DNA of 64,000 nucleotides, from positions 1,919,830 to 1,983,829 of the forward strand of contig NZ_KL448323.1 of assembly GCF_000709345.1 (NCBI RefSeq). The letters run 5' to 3'. The translations under genes and the position numbers were made by a program. This stretch comes from Polaromonas glacialis. GTDB lineage: Bacteria; Pseudomonadota; Gammaproteobacteria; Burkholderiales; Burkholderiaceae_C. The first letter of the stretch is position 1, and each line of letters opens with the position of its first letter. Positions 11,228 to 22,889 of the stretch are shown here, piece by piece. The notes under the pieces were generated by a model. That model did no database searches and had not been told where the DNA came from. It saw only the letters and a program-made list of their open reading frames with translations.

Positions 11228-13561
11228 TTACGAGCGGCCCTTGTCCTGCACGCTGTTTTGCATGGCGGTGCGGGCAACGCTGTCCAGCGCGCCCTCGACC
11301 ACGCCCTGCTGGCTGACGACCTTGACCAGGTCCAGCGCGAGCAGGTTGCGCAGCACGCGGGAGGTCATCGAATGCTTGCGCCCTCCCTGGCTGGTGAACA
11401 TGAACAGGGTGCCCAGGGGGCTGACCCATGTCAGTTCCGCGCGCAGCCACTGCATGTCCACAAGCAGGTCAACCCAGTCGCCCAGTTCAAGCTCTATCTT
11501 CCCCTTCAGTTCAGCCCTGGCGTGAAGCCCGCTGCCTTCAGGCTCCAGCAGGCTGGCGGCAGGCCACGGCTGGGTTGGCTCGTCCGGGTCATCCATGAAG
11601 CCGGAGTGCTGGACCTCGGACGGCGCCAGCCACAGCGGCACCGGATCGGAATTTTCGAAGAACATCTTGCCCAGCGAATGGCTGCCCTCTGCCGACTGCG
11701 CTGGCAGGTCGGGCACCGCCTTGAGCGCCGCACGGTGGACCAGCATGAGTTCATTGAAAAACGGCTGCGACTGCTCGGCCGGAAAATCAATCGACGACAG
11801 TCCCTGCCTGAGCGAATCGATCAGGCCCGGGATCAACTTGAGGAGTCGTCTGCGGTGCCTCGTCGCCTGCTCGACATTCAGGCTCCAGAGGACGCTGTCC
11901 AGCGCCAGGCTGTACGCCGAAGGGCTGCTGCCGGAAGTTTTTCCAAGCGGGGCCAGCCGCTCCTGGGCCAGGACCTGCGCCCAGGGACCGGTGAGAAACG
12001 CCGTGATGATCCGGTTGTCGCCGATGAAATCGGGGCGGGCCCTGATTTCGGCGGCGATCTTGACGGCCATCAGGTTACGTTGTTCCGCCTGAAGCAGCGC
12101 CTGGACCGCGAGGCGCTGCGCTTTTCTATTTTCAGGAGTGTTGCGGCCTTGCCTGCTTTCGAAATTGTGAAGCAATCTGGCGAAATCCTCGGAATCGCTG
12201 ACGCTCTCGTCTGCGAGCAGGACAGCAAGTTCGCGAAGATGTTGCAAAAATTCCGGAAAACCGGCGGCGTTTTCGTTGGCATATCCCAGGCTGGCGCGGG
12301 TGATGGCGTCCAGCAGCCTTCGGGCTGGATGGCTTTTGTCACTGAAAAACCGGGGGTCCGTCACCGCCAGCCGCAAAAAAGCCGGTTCCGCGTTCGCAAT
12401 CATCTGCCGGACCGGTGCCAAGAGCCGCTCATCGCTGGCCACCTGCTCGATCATCAGTCCGACCACTTCAATGGCCAATGACTGGCCCAGCGTCTTGGCA
12501 TCGGTCTTGAGCCGGGCCCGCAGGTTGGCCACCGGCGCCGGGGGCGGCGGCCGGGTCAATTTCATCCTGGCGGAAACCAGGCCCTTCTCTTCAAGCTCGG
12601 TCAGTGCATCGAGCGCGGCAGGCACCGTATGAGAAAAATCCTGCTGCGAAAGTTCTTCAGCGCCGAACTCGGAAAAGGAAGTCGGCTCATGGTCGGAATC
12701 GTCATAGTCACCGACCAGCAGGTGGTGCAGGTGATCGAGCGTGAGCAAGGGCTTGCGCCCCACAGGCGCTGAGGCATTTTCTTGCGCAGGCTGGCTCTCG
12801 GCAACATCGGCCTGTCCGGAAAACGACGGGGCAGGCGGTGCGTCTTCTGCTTTTTCTGACGACCCCGCGCTTGACGCCCTTCCCTGGGGAACGCCAATGA
12901 CACCGTAGGCCGCCGGCGCAATTCCCTGGCCGGCAAGGAAATCATTGAGGAACACATACAGCGACTGGAGTTCCTCGCCCATGATCCAGGCGCCGTCGAG
13001 CAGCCAGTAGGCCCGTGTCTGGACTGACGCCGGGAGCGACTGAAGCAATTCGAGCAACGCCATGGACATGATTTCCGGGCGCAGGGGGTTGCTGTCGGGC
13101 TTGACCACCAGAAAACCCTGCGCCGTGCTCAGCCGCGCCGAAAAACTGGACAGCCCGGCCTCGCAGCCCAGTCTCACACGCTGCTGCAGGCGCGCGTTCT
13201 CCACGGCTTGCTGGACCTGGCTGTCGCCCATCAGTTCGAGGTCGTCAAAGCTCACCAATGACAGCAAGCGTCCGGATTGGACCGGCTTTTTGCTGGCGCT
13301 CTTGGTGACGCCGTCCGCAGCCATGGCGATTTTCAGTCTTTGGGGAAAGCCTTGCTCGATGCCCAAGCGGTTTTTGTTGAGAACCGTGATGGCGTCCTGA
13401 AGCTGGCGCCGTTCCCAGGAATCGGCAACGCTCAGGGAACGCTCATGCATTGCAACTACAAGCTTGGCGGCCCAGCGGTCAATCAAGAAGGGGCACTGCC
13501 TGAGGACTTCGTCAATACATGCCTGATAGGCTGCACTTGGGGCTTGTGTTGGGTGGGTCAT
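11228..13561 (-). CDS. DUF1631 domain-containing protein
   Basis: A 777-residue cytoplasmic protein of a family common in beta- and gammaproteobacteria and without an assigned function. The N-terminal segments RLLSLVSFDDLELMGD and RVRLGCEAGLSSFSARLS are hallmarks of DUF1631. The middle (about 220-300) is low-complexity and acidic. The C-terminal part (WVSPLGTLFMFTSQGGRKHS) resembles a PilZ-like beta region and could bind a nucleotide second messenger; that is speculative. The ATG at 13561 has GAGGT about 10 bases upstream. A TTG at 13595-13597 would add 12 residues. Confidence 0.85.
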   Translation of the reverse strand: MTHPTQAPSAAYQACIDEVLRQCPFLIDRWAAKLVVAMHERSLSVADSWERRQLQDAITVLNKNRLGIEQGFPQRLKIAMAADGVTKSASKKPVQSGRLLSLVSFDDLELMGDSQVQQAVENARLQQRVRLGCEAGLSSFSARLSTAQGFLVVKPDSNPLRPEIMSMALLELLQSLPASVQTRAYWLLDGAWIMGEELQSLYVFLNDFLAGQGIAPAAYGVIGVPQGRASSAGSSEKAEDAPPAPSFSGQADVAESQPAQENASAPVGRKPLLTLDHLHHLLVGDYDDSDHEPTSFSEFGAEELSQQDFSHTVPAALDALTELEEKGLVSARMKLTRPPPPAPVANLRARLKTDAKTLGQSLAIEVVGLMIEQVASDERLLAPVRQMIANAEPAFLRLAVTDPRFFSDKSHPARRLLDAITRASLGYANENAAGFPEFLQHLRELAVLLADESVSDSEDFARLLHNFESRQGRNTPENRKAQRLAVQALLQAEQRNLMAVKIAAEIRARPDFIGDNRIITAFLTGPWAQVLAQERLAPLGKTSGSSPSAYSLALDSVLWSLNVEQATRHRRRLLKLIPGLIDSLRQGLSSIDFPAEQSQPFFNELMLVHRAALKAVPDLPAQSAEGSHSLGKMFFENSDPVPLWLAPSEVQHSGFMDDPDEPTQPWPAASLLEPEGSGLHARAELKGKIELELGDWVDLLVDMQWLRAELTWVSPLGTLFMFTSQGGRKHSMTSRVLRNLLALDLVKVVSQQGVVEGALDSVARTAMQNSVQDKGRS

Positions 13562-13649
13562 AGCGTCGGCTACCTCACTTCCGGCAAAATTTTGCAAAAG
13601 AAATTTGAGGGCATCAGGCCACGGCCTTTTCTACCCGGCATGGTTGGAC

Positions 13650-14192
13650 TCAGGACTTCAAGCCCAGGGCCTGCCAGCCAGCAGGTCCCAGCTTTTCAAG
13701 CGTCCGGATATTTTCTTCATAAATCGCTTCGGCATGGGGAAATGACTGCACCGCCCGCTCTATGCTTTCCTCGCGGAGCAAATGGATCGTCGCAAACGGC
13801 GCGCGGTTGGTGTAGTTGCCGATGTCATCAAGCTCGGTGCCGTCGAACTGGAACCTCGGATGAAAACTGGCCAGTTGCACCACGCCTTCGAGTCCATGCT
13901 CGTCGAGCACGCCTTCGGCAATCTCCATGAAATCGTTGAAATCCAGAAAATCGTCGAACAGCGTCGGATGGATCAGCAGCGTCGTGTCGATTTCCCCGGC
14001 GGGCGTATTGACCAGCAGGTCCAGCTCGCGGTCGAGTTCTTCCAGCAGGTCGTCGGCATGGCGCGCCTGGCTCACGACCAGGCGAACCTGGTTCTTGACA
14101 TACACCGCCTTGGCGAACGGGCAAAGGTTCAGGCCGATCACGGCTTTTTCAAGCCAGTGGCGGGTCTGGTTCAGGACTTCGTCGTCGGTCAT
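13650..14192 (-). CDS. DUF1415 domain-containing protein
   Basis: A 180-residue soluble protein. The N-terminal TRHWLEKAVIGLNLCPFAK with its conserved LCPFA motif, TTLLIHP and FHPRFQF define DUF1415, a family of unknown function found widely in proteobacteria. The start at 14192 gives the family-typical N-terminus. The frame runs on upstream to 14570 over a GC-rich repeat, which I treat as non-coding. Confidence 0.88.
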   Translation of the reverse strand: MTDDEVLNQTRHWLEKAVIGLNLCPFAKAVYVKNQVRLVVSQARHADDLLEELDRELDLLVNTPAGEIDTTLLIHPTLFDDFLDFNDFMEIAEGVLDEHGLEGVVQLASFHPRFQFDGTELDDIGNYTNRAPFATIHLLREESIERAVQSFPHAEAIYEENIRTLEKLGPAGWQALGLKS

Positions 14193-14289
14193 GCGCTGAC
14201 TCCGGTGATGATGACCGGCCGCAGCGCCGTACCGCGCCCAGCAAGGCCAACGCACCCAGGGGGGCAAGGAACCACAAGCACTGATGGTC

Positions 14290-14400
14290 GTCGGCACCGC
14301 TCCCTTCCAGTCAGGGCCGCGGAACTGGCTTTGCCAGGCCGCAGGCGCAGCGGCCCCCTCGGGGGGCAGCGCAGTACGCGAAGCGACAAGCGTGGGGGCA
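14290..14400 (-). repeat. GC-rich CCCCC[T/G]..GGGGGG repeat, copy next to ettA
   Basis: On the minus strand it reads TGCCCCCACGCTTGTCGCTT, then GCGCTGCCCCCCGAGGGGGC and a GC-rich tail (GCCTGCGGCC). It abuts the ettA stop codon exactly. The same start (GCCCCCACGCTTnTCnCTTCGnGTA) recurs three times at 51195-51444. Confidence 0.65.
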
Positions 14401-16062
<1,662 letters not shown>

Positions 16063-16403
16063 CAGATCACTTTGGTAAATAAAAATAGCTAAGGATAAAT
16101 TGCAGGCCCGCCTGTTGGCAAATGAATGCCGAATTGTGCGGGCCGGGCGGCATGCCTGAGTGCGCCATTAGAGGCGAAATTCAGGCCTTTATCCGTTGAT
16201 TATCGTTCCGTGCAACAATACCGAGGTTGGAGGGCTCCAGTTGCCTTCAACATTCGGGCACATCCAGGGACAGGTTTAGCAACCCAGCTGCGATGTTTTT
16301 CAGCCCGGCTCCTTGACCCCATCTGCCTATGACTGGCGGGTTGCCTTCAAACCAAGGCGCCCAACAGGCCGATCAAGACTAGCGCCCCAGTGGCGCACAT
16401 TCC
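16063..16403. other. intergenic region, probable rhlE leader
   Basis: A 341-bp stretch between divergent ettA and rhlE. I see no gene in it. A fragment ATAGCTAAGG near 16086 resembles the start of the two-hairpin element but lacks the rest. Several short GC-rich inverted repeats occur, such as around 16110-16155. A long 5' leader for rhlE, as cold-induced helicases often have, is possible but not demonstrable. Confidence 0.4.
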
Positions 16404-18125
16404 ATGAAATTTGAAGAATTGAACCTGGCCCCGGCCATCCTGAAGGCCGTGCTTGAGCAGGGCTACGACACGCCCACGCCGATCCAGGCACAGGCCATTC
16501 CGGCCGTGCTGGCCGGCAGCGACCTGCTGGGCGGCGCCCAGACCGGCACCGGCAAGACTGCGGCCTTCACCCTGCCGCTGCTGCAGCGCCTTTCGTCCGA
16601 GCCGCGCCTGACCAACCGGCGAGGCGTCAACGCGGTGCGTGCCCTGATCATGACCCCGACGCGCGAACTCGCGGCTCAGGTCGAGGAAAGCGTTCGCACC
16701 TACGGCAAATACCTGGACCTCACCTCGATGGTGATGTTCGGCGGTGTCGGCATGGGCGCGCAGATCGAAAAACTGCGCCGTGGCGTCGATATCCTGGTAG
16801 CCACCCCCGGCCGCCTGCTGGACCATGCGAGCCAGGGCACGCTGGACCTGAGCCAGGTGCAGATCCTGATCCTTGACGAAGCCGACCGCATGCTGGACAT
16901 GGGCTTCATCCACGACATCAAGAAGGTGCTGGCGCTGGTGCCCAAGCAGAAGCAGACGCTGCTGTTTTCGGCCACGTTCAGCGATGAAATCCGCGAACTG
17001 GCCAACGGCCTGCTGCGCAATCCGCTGTCGATCCAGGTCACGCCGCGCAACACCACGGTGCAGCGCATCACGCAGACCATCCACCCGGTCGGCCGCAGCA
17101 AGAAAAAGGCACTGCTCACGCACATCATCAACGAGCACAACTGGAGCCAGGTGCTGGTGTTCACGCGCACCAAGTTCGGCGCCAACAACGTCGCCGAGCA
17201 CCTGACCAAGGCCGGCATTCCGGCCATGGCGCTGCACGGCAACAAGAGCCAGACGGCGCGCACGCAGGCGCTGCAGGGCTTCAAGAACGGCGACATCCGC
17301 GCGCTGGTGGCGACTGACATTGCCGCACGCGGCATTGACATCGACGAGTTGCCGCATGTCGTGAACTACGAAATCCCGAATGTCAGCGAAGACTATGTCC
17401 ACCGCATCGGCCGCACCGGCCGCGCCGGCAACAGCGGCGAAGCCGTCAGCCTGGTGTGCCTGGACGAGGAAGGCTTCATGCAGGACATCGAGCGCTTCAC
17501 CAAGCAGAACATCGAGAACGTGATCGTTCCCGGCTTTGAAGCCGAGCCCGGCGAACGCGCCGAGCCGCTGGCCATGGGCCGTCAGACCATCTGGGGCGGC
17601 CTGGGCAAGCCGCCTAGCCGCGACGTGATGCAGGCCGCCGCCAAGGCTGCTCGCAGCGAGATGATGACGCGCATCCGCGACACCAAGGGCGCCCAGCCTG
17701 CGCGTGGCGGCAATGCCGGCGCCGGTGGCCGCGGCCCCCGCGCCCCTGCCGGCAACAGCGCAGGCGCTGGCCGTGGCGGCAATGGCGGCGGCTTCGGCGG
17801 CAACGGTGGCGGCAATGCCGACCGCCGTGGACCGGCCCAGCCGCGCCAGAACGCCGGCTATCCGCAAGGCAGCCAGCCGTCTTTCAGCCAGCCACGAAGC
17901 GCCCATGCCCCGGCACCGCGCCAGCAGCGCGACCATGAGTCGCGCAACGACTTCGACAGCCAGCAACCGGCCAGCCATGCTTCTTCGGGCTTCCCGTCGT
18001 CGGGCCAGCCTACCGGCAACCGCAACAACTTCCGTGGCGGTCCGCGCACCGGCGGCGGCGGCGCGGGCGGACGCAACAGCGGGCCTCGCCGTCCAGGCGG
18101 CCCCGGCTCGTTTACCGGCCGCTAA
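16404..18125 (+). CDS. rhlE: DEAD-box ATP-dependent RNA helicase RhlE
   Basis: A 573-residue helicase. The Q motif (TPIQAQAIP), motif I AQTGTGKT, Ia [14 protein letters not shown] in [17 protein letters not shown] and [12 protein letters not shown] all lie in the first 345 residues in the right order. From about 410 to the end the chain is a Gly/Asn/Arg/Pro-rich low-complexity tail, usual for RhlE and thought to bind RNA. It acts in rRNA processing and cold adaptation. A strong terminator follows at 18181. Confidence 0.94.
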   Translation: MKFEELNLAPAILKAVLEQGYDTPTPIQAQAIPAVLAGSDLLGGAQTGTGKTAAFTLPLLQRLSSEPRLTNRRGVNAVRALIMTPTRELAAQVEESVRTYGKYLDLTSMVMFGGVGMGAQIEKLRRGVDILVATPGRLLDHASQGTLDLSQVQILILDEADRMLDMGFIHDIKKVLALVPKQKQTLLFSATFSDEIRELANGLLRNPLSIQVTPRNTTVQRITQTIHPVGRSKKKALLTHIINEHNWSQVLVFTRTKFGANNVAEHLTKAGIPAMALHGNKSQTARTQALQGFKNGDIRALVATDIAARGIDIDELPHVVNYEIPNVSEDYVHRIGRTGRAGNSGEAVSLVCLDEEGFMQDIERFTKQNIENVIVPGFEAEPGERAEPLAMGRQTIWGGLGKPPSRDVMQAAAKAARSEMMTRIRDTKGAQPARGGNAGAGGRGPRAPAGNSAGAGRGGNGGGFGGNGGGNADRRGPAQPRQNAGYPQGSQPSFSQPRSAHAPAPRQQRDHESRNDFDSQQPASHASSGFPSSGQPTGNRNNFRGGPRTGGGGAGGRNSGPRRPGGPGSFTGR

Positions 18126-18180
18126 GCTGACTTTGGCGGCGGGCTGATTCACAGGAAGTCAAACGCCGCCCGGCACGTAT

Positions 18181-18220
18181 CGCCCGGCAACCTTCTCTGG
18201 TTGCCGGGCGATTTTCTTTT
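18181..18220 (+). terminator. rho-independent terminator after rhlE
   Basis: A perfect 12-bp stem, CGCCCGGCAACC (18181-18192) and GGTTGCCGGGCG (18199-18210), with a 6-base loop, followed by ATTTTCTTTT. Confidence 0.93.
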
Positions 18221-18238
18221 CAGGAAGAAATTTATAAG

Positions 18239-18292
18239 AAATAGGTCTTTTGCGCACTGACAGCCAGCGTCACCAGCTATCAAAAAAATAGC
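18239..18292 (-). repeat. two-hairpin element, copy 4
   Basis: On the minus strand it starts GCTATTTTTTTGATAGCTGG and ends GTGCGCAAAAGACCTATTT. It lies between the rhlE terminator and the hemerythrin gene. Confidence 0.75.
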
Positions 18293-18412
18293 ATCATGCA
18301 GGCCGGCGCCAGCGGAAATCTGGCGACATGGCCGCTTCATGACCTGGATCAGTCCATGACGACGCGCGATTCATTAAGCTCGCGGCTTTGCCAAAACAGG
18401 AGCTTTCCTTCC

Positions 18413-18907
18413 ATGCCCCCACTTCAATGGTCCGACGCGCTGGTGCTTGACCTGCCCGCCATGGACGACACGCACCGTGAATTCGTCGATCTGCTGGCGG
18501 TGGTCGAAACCGCCGGCGACGACACGCTGCTGGCCCACTGGCGCACGCTGGTGGACCATACCGATGACCACTTCGGACGCGAGGACCGATGGATGCAGGA
18601 CACGCGCTTTTCCTCCACCAACTGCCACAGCGTGCAGCACAAGGTGGTGCTGCAGGTGATGCGCGAAGGCATCGCCCTGGCCGAGGCGGGCGACCTGGGC
18701 GCCGTCCGCCAGATGGCGCGCGAACTCGCCATCTGGTTTCCCCAGCATGCCCAGAGCATGGACGCGGCACTGGCACTGCACTTGCGCAGCGTCGGCTTCG
18801 ACCCGCTGACCGGCACGGTCGCCCTGCCCGCCAGCCTCATCCACGGCTGCGGCGGCGCCAGCTGCTCGGACAGCAAAACCCTCGAACCGGCGGCGCAGGC
18901 GGCATGA
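18413..18907 (+). CDS. bacteriohemerythrin
   Basis: A 164-residue soluble protein with a di-iron hemerythrin domain at about residues 10-130. The expected ligand segments appear in order: MDDTHREFVDLL, HTDDHFGREDRWM, HSVQHKVVL and WFPQHAQSMD. Such proteins bind O2, usually for supply or sensing. The ATG at 18413 has AGGAG seven bases upstream, which decides against the earlier ATG at 18296. The C-terminal 30 residues (HGCGGASCSDSK) add two cysteines that are not part of the iron site. The YitT gene follows 19 bp downstream. Confidence 0.9.
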   Translation: MPPLQWSDALVLDLPAMDDTHREFVDLLAVVETAGDDTLLAHWRTLVDHTDDHFGREDRWMQDTRFSSTNCHSVQHKVVLQVMREGIALAEAGDLGAVRQMARELAIWFPQHAQSMDAALALHLRSVGFDPLTGTVALPASLIHGCGGASCSDSKTLEPAAQAA

Positions 18908-18926
18908 GCATGACCCGGGCGACACC

Positions 18927-19571
18927 ATGAGCGCCGCCGCTGACACGGCGACAGGCACGGGCGCGGACCCGGAGTCTGTCACGCGCCACCGCTGGTACGA
19001 GGACCTCCAGGCGTTGGTCATCGGCACGCTGTTCGTGGCGCTGGGCGTGGTGATGTTCGGCACCGCCGGGCTGCTCACGGGCGGCACGGCGGGCATCGCC
19101 TTTTTGATCCACTACGCCACGGGCGTGAGTTTCAGCCTGGCGTTTTTCGTCATCAACCTGCCTTTTTATGTGTTTGCCTGGAAACGCATGGGCAAGGCCT
19201 TTGCCGCCAAGACCTTCGCGGCGGTCGGCCTGCTGTCGCTGTTCGTGCATTTCCTGCCGCACGGCCTGCGTTTTGACTTGTTGTCGCCTCCGCTGGCGGC
19301 AGTGCTGGGCGGGCTGCTGTGCGGCACCGGCATGCTGATGCTGTTTCGCCACCGCGCCAGCCTGGGCGGGCTCAATGTGCTGGTGCTCTACCTGCAGGAA
19401 CGCCTGGGCTGGCGCGCCGGCAAGGTGCAGATGGCCATGGACGCGCTGATCGTGCTGGGCGCGCTGATGGTGGCCGACGGCGAGCGGGTCGCGCTGTCGG
19501 TGCTCGGCGCGGTGGTGCTGAACATGACGCTCACCATCAACCACCGGCCCGGCCGCTACATGGCGATCTGA
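18927..19571 (+). CDS. YitT family membrane protein
   Basis: A 214-residue integral membrane protein with about six hydrophobic segments. [28 protein letters not shown] matches the start of the YitT (DUF161) family, and [20 protein letters not shown] is its second conserved block. The usual C-terminal DUF2179 domain is absent, so it is the short form. Transport function in the family is suspected but not established. It probably shares a transcript with the hemerythrin. Its last 16 bp overlap the 3' end of the convergent chemoreceptor gene. Confidence 0.82.
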   Translation: MSAAADTATGTGADPESVTRHRWYEDLQALVIGTLFVALGVVMFGTAGLLTGGTAGIAFLIHYATGVSFSLAFFVINLPFYVFAWKRMGKAFAAKTFAAVGLLSLFVHFLPHGLRFDLLSPPLAAVLGGLLCGTGMLMLFRHRASLGGLNVLVLYLQERLGWRAGKVQMAMDALIVLGALMVADGERVALSVLGAVVLNMTLTINHRPGRYMAI

Positions 19572-21103
19572 GAGCAGGCCGCGTCCCGAGGGGCATCCTT
19601 GAAGCGCTTTCCCCTCCCCTGCGCCTGCCCGGGGATCGACGCCGTGCTGGCGCAGGCGGTTCGTGCCGCCGGGCTGAACGGCTGCGCCGCATCCAGCCGG
19701 AACACGCTGACCACCTGGCTGAGCCCGCCGGCCTGCTCCTGCAAGGATTGCGCGGCGGCCACCGCCTCTTCCACGAGCGCCGCGTTTTGCTGCGTCACCT
19801 GGTGCATCTGCGCGATGGCCTGGTTGATCTGGCCGATGCCGCTGTCCTGCGCCTGGCTCGCGGCCGTGATCTCGGCCATGATGTCGGTCACGCGCCGCAC
19901 GCTGTCCACGATCTCGTCCATCGTCTTGCCCGCCTCGGCCACCTGCCGGCTGCCCTCGCCGACCTTGTTCTCCGATTCGTCGATCAGCACCTTGATCTCC
20001 TTGGCCGCCGCCGCGCTGCGCTGGGCCAGGTTGCGCACTTCGGCAGCCACCACCGCAAAGCCCCGGCCCTGCTCGCCGGCCCGGGCCGCTTCGACTGCGG
20101 CGTTGAGCGCCAGGATGTTGGTCTGGAACGCGATGCCGTCGATCACGCCGATGATGTCCACGATCTTTTTCGACGAGGTGTTGATCGCGCCCATCGTGCC
20201 GACGACCTGCGCCACCACGCTTCCGCCCTTGACGGCCACGCCCGAGGCCGTCACCGCCAGTTCGTTGGCCTGGCGGGCGTTGTCGGCGTTTTGCCTGACG
20301 GTCGAGGTCAGCGCATCCATCGATGCGGCAGTTTTTCCCAGCGAACTCGCCTGCTCCTCGGTGCGGCTGGACAGGTCCTGGTTGCCCGCCGCGATCTGGC
20401 TGGACGCCGTCGCGATGGTCTGCGCACCCTGGCTGATGTCGGTCATTGCCTTGCGCAGCGCGTTCAGGACGCGTTCCAGGTCCCTGGCGCTTTGGCTGTG
20501 CGGCTCCATGGTGGCCGACAGGTCTATGGTTCCCGCCTCATCGGCGCAAAGTGACATCACGCGGACATCCAGTTCAGCCGATTGCACCAGTTCGCGCTGC
20601 ATCAAAATGGCCAGATAGGCCAGCACACCCGCCTCGACCACCACATAAGCCGCATGGCCCATGACGATGCCAAGCCCTGGCTTGGTAAAGCAGATCACGC
20701 CATACCCCAGTTCCTGCAGATAGTTGAAGCTCAGGTGATGCACGGCGATGACGGCTGCCGCCACCACGATGACGCGCCAGTCCCGGTAGACCAGCAAAAT
20801 AGCGAGCAGCACAAAAATGCCAAAGTGCAGCTCGGTCATTCCTGCGGCCTGATGCACATGCAGCCCGGCAAACACCATGCATGCGGCCGCAATGGATGAC
20901 CGTGTCATCAAGGAGCCGGGCGAGCCAAAGACCAGGGCCGTGGGAATGATGGCCGTGGGCAAGCCAATCAGCAGCGCTCACCGAAGGGTGTCGTGCCAGG
21001 CAGACAGCCCGAGGGAGATGACGAACAGCACCCACAACACCGGCAGCATGATCCGGTCTGCCCTTTGGTAGTGGGTATTGAGGTATTTTTCAGTTTCGTT
21101 CAT
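19556..21103 (-). pseudogene. methyl-accepting chemotaxis protein gene with in-frame TGA
   Basis: The intact reading starts at the ATG at 21103 (MNETEKYLNTHYQRADRIML), runs through a first membrane helix ending SAWHDTLR, hits TGA at 20978-20980, and continues in the same frame with [17 protein letters not shown]. The remainder has further membrane helices ([14 protein letters not shown]) and a complete signalling domain with the hairpin tip [20 protein letters not shown] Trp codon TGG changed to TGA is the simplest explanation. Translation could restart at a TTG at 20962, giving a 468-residue protein that lacks only the first helix. A sequencing error is also possible. A sigma-28-like promoter lies upstream. 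Confidence 0.8.
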
Positions 21104-21192
21104 ATCGGCTTTTCGTTGGAAATCGGGATCAGGCGTGCTGCGTCCAGTGGGTCTCGATGTCAGTCCACGGATCAAAGGCCTGTCCAGTCGTT

Positions 21193-21220
21193 CTATCGGC
21201 CGGCAAAGCAGAAAACTTTA
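21193..21220 (-). promoter_or_regulatory. sigma-28 (FliA) type promoter for the chemoreceptor gene
   Basis: On the minus strand TAAAG starts at 21220 and GCCGATAG covers 21200-21193. The consensus is TAAA-N15-GCCGATAA; here the spacer is 16 and one -10 base differs. It lies about 90 bp upstream of the ATG at 21103. Confidence 0.6.
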
Positions 21221-21323
21221 GAAAAATCAGGAAAAACCTTCACGCAGGCGACAGGAATCGCGCTGGATAAACCGCAACGACGGCTCGCGCCGCAGCCAAG
21301 CGTCTGAAACGCATGCGCACAAT

Positions 21324-21340
21324 GCTACGAATTAAATAGC
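21324..21340 (-). repeat. two-hairpin element, partial copy
   Basis: Only the first hairpin is clear, GCTATTTAATTCGTAGC on the minus strand, followed by GTGCGCA. It lies 25 bp upstream of the SDR gene. Confidence 0.4.
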
Positions 21341-21364
21341 ACAAAACTCATATACCATAAGCGC

Positions 21365-22147
21365 ATGAACACCAAATCATCACAAATCAGCTTCGGCCTG
21401 TCCGGCCGCGTCTGCATCGTCACCGGCGGCGCGCAGGGCATCGGCGAAGCCTGCATCCGCCGCTTTGCCCGCGAGGGCGCACAGGTCGTGATTGCCGACA
21501 TCGACGACGCGCGCGGCGCGGCGCTGGCGGTGGAACTGGATGGCGTGTATGCGCATTGCGATGTCGGCGACAAGGCGCAGGTCGATGCGCTGGTGGCGCA
21601 AACCCTGGCGGCGCTCGGCCGCATCGACGTGCTGGTCAACAATGCCGGGATTTTCAGGGCCGCCGATTTCCTCGAAATGACCGAGGCCGATTTCGACGCC
21701 GTGCTGCGCGTCAACCTCAAGGGCTCATTTCTGATGGGCCAGGCGGTGGCGCGCGAGATGGCGAAGGCGGGCAAGGGCAGCATCGTCAACATGAGTTCGG
21801 TCAATGGCGTGCTGGCGATCCCGACGATTGCCGGCTACAACGTCAGCAAGGGTGGCATCAACCAGCTGACGCGGGTGATGGCGCTGTCGCTGGCCGACAA
21901 GGGCATTCGCGTGAATGCCGTCGCGCCCGGCACCATCGCCACCGAACTCGCCGCCAAAGCCGTGCTGACCAGCGAGGAGGCCAAGGCCCGCATCATGAGC
22001 CGCACGCCCATGCGGCGCCTGGGCGAGCCGTCGGAGATTGCCGACACGGTGGCTTACCTGGCCAGCGATGCGGCGAGCTACATCACCGGCGAGATCGTCG
22101 TGGTCGATGGCGGACGCATGACGCTGAACTACACCGTGACGCCGTAG
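21365..22147 (+). CDS. SDR family NAD(P)-dependent oxidoreductase
   Basis: A 260-residue classical short-chain dehydrogenase. It has the cofactor motif TGGAQGIG (about 19-26), the acidic residue in IADIDD that suggests NAD over NADP, NNAG, the catalytic Ser in NMSSVNG and YNVSK with catalytic Tyr and Lys, and the C-terminal ASYITGEIVVVDGG. It resembles 3-oxoacyl-ACP reductase or glucose-dehydrogenase type enzymes, but the substrate is open. It is a single gene and converges on a HAD hydrolase. Confidence 0.9.
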   Translation: MNTKSSQISFGLSGRVCIVTGGAQGIGEACIRRFAREGAQVVIADIDDARGAALAVELDGVYAHCDVGDKAQVDALVAQTLAALGRIDVLVNNAGIFRAADFLEMTEADFDAVLRVNLKGSFLMGQAVAREMAKAGKGSIVNMSSVNGVLAIPTIAGYNVSKGGINQLTRVMALSLADKGIRVNAVAPGTIATELAAKAVLTSEEAKARIMSRTPMRRLGEPSEIADTVAYLASDAASYITGEIVVVDGGRMTLNYTVTP

Positions 22148-22178
22148 CCAACGCCGACGACAGGCGCGCGCCGGGCCG

Positions 22179-22889
22179 TCACGCGGCGGCTCGGGGGGCG
22201 CATCCGGCCAGCAGGGGCTGGAACACCGGATCGTCATAAGCGCGAAAGGTGCCGTAGTCCGGATGCGGCCTGCCGGCGCGAATCAGCGCGCGCATGCCGG
22301 CCCGGCTGGCAGCCACGCCGTCACGGTCGAAGCGGTCGCCGATCATCAAGGCGCGCCGCGCATCCACCCCGGTCCGGCGAAGGATGGACAGCAGGCCTGC
22401 CGGGTCGGGCTTGAGCCTGGCGACCCCTGCGTCGGTGGCGCAGACCACCGGCGCGGCCTGCAGGCCAAGGGCCGCCAGCTTGTCGATGGCCGGGTAGTCG
22501 GAAAATACGGCCACCTGCTTGCCCGCGCCGCGCAGGCCGGCAAACAGCGCGTCCACATGCGGGTAGCGGCAGCCGGCCAGCAGCGGCAGCGGCTGGCGCT
22601 CCATCCATTCGCCCGTCAGGGCGCGCACCTCGTCCTCGGTCTTGCGCTGCTGCGCGGCGGTCCGGGCATATTGCAGGCGCATGAAATCGGCTTCGGGCCG
22701 GTCACCGAGCGCTTCACGCACCTGGCGAAACGTGCGCAAGGTGCGCAGCGTGTCCAGGCTGCGGGTGCGCCAGGTGGCGGCCAGCAAGGTGCGCAGCATG
22801 GCCAGGCGCAGGCGCCGCTGGTCGTACAGCGTTCCATCGACGTCGAACACGACCAGGTCGACGTCATTCCAGTTCAGCAGGGGACTCAA
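22179..22889 (-). CDS. HAD family hydrolase
   Basis: A 236-residue soluble phosphatase-like protein. The nucleophile motif is FDVDGTLYD near residue 15, motif II is in VAVFSDYP, the lysine in KPDP, and motif IV in LMIGDRFDRDG. The helical insert between motifs I and II places it in subfamily I. The substrate is unknown. Similar proteins are annotated as phosphoglycolate-phosphatase-like. Confidence 0.85.
   Translation of the reverse strand: MSPLLNWNDVDLVVFDVDGTLYDQRRLRLAMLRTLLAATWRTRSLDTLRTLRTFRQVREALGDRPEADFMRLQYARTAAQQRKTEDEVRALTGEWMERQPLPLLAGCRYPHVDALFAGLRGAGKQVAVFSDYPAIDKLAALGLQAAPVVCATDAGVARLKPDPAGLLSILRRTGVDARRALMIGDRFDRDGVAASRAGMRALIRAGRPHPDYGTFRAYDDPVFQPLLAGCAPRAAA

Noticed and set aside
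16347..18152. A 601-codon minus-strand frame opposite rhlE
   Set aside because: It is Ala/Arg-rich shadow sequence without a family; all helicase motifs are on the plus strand.
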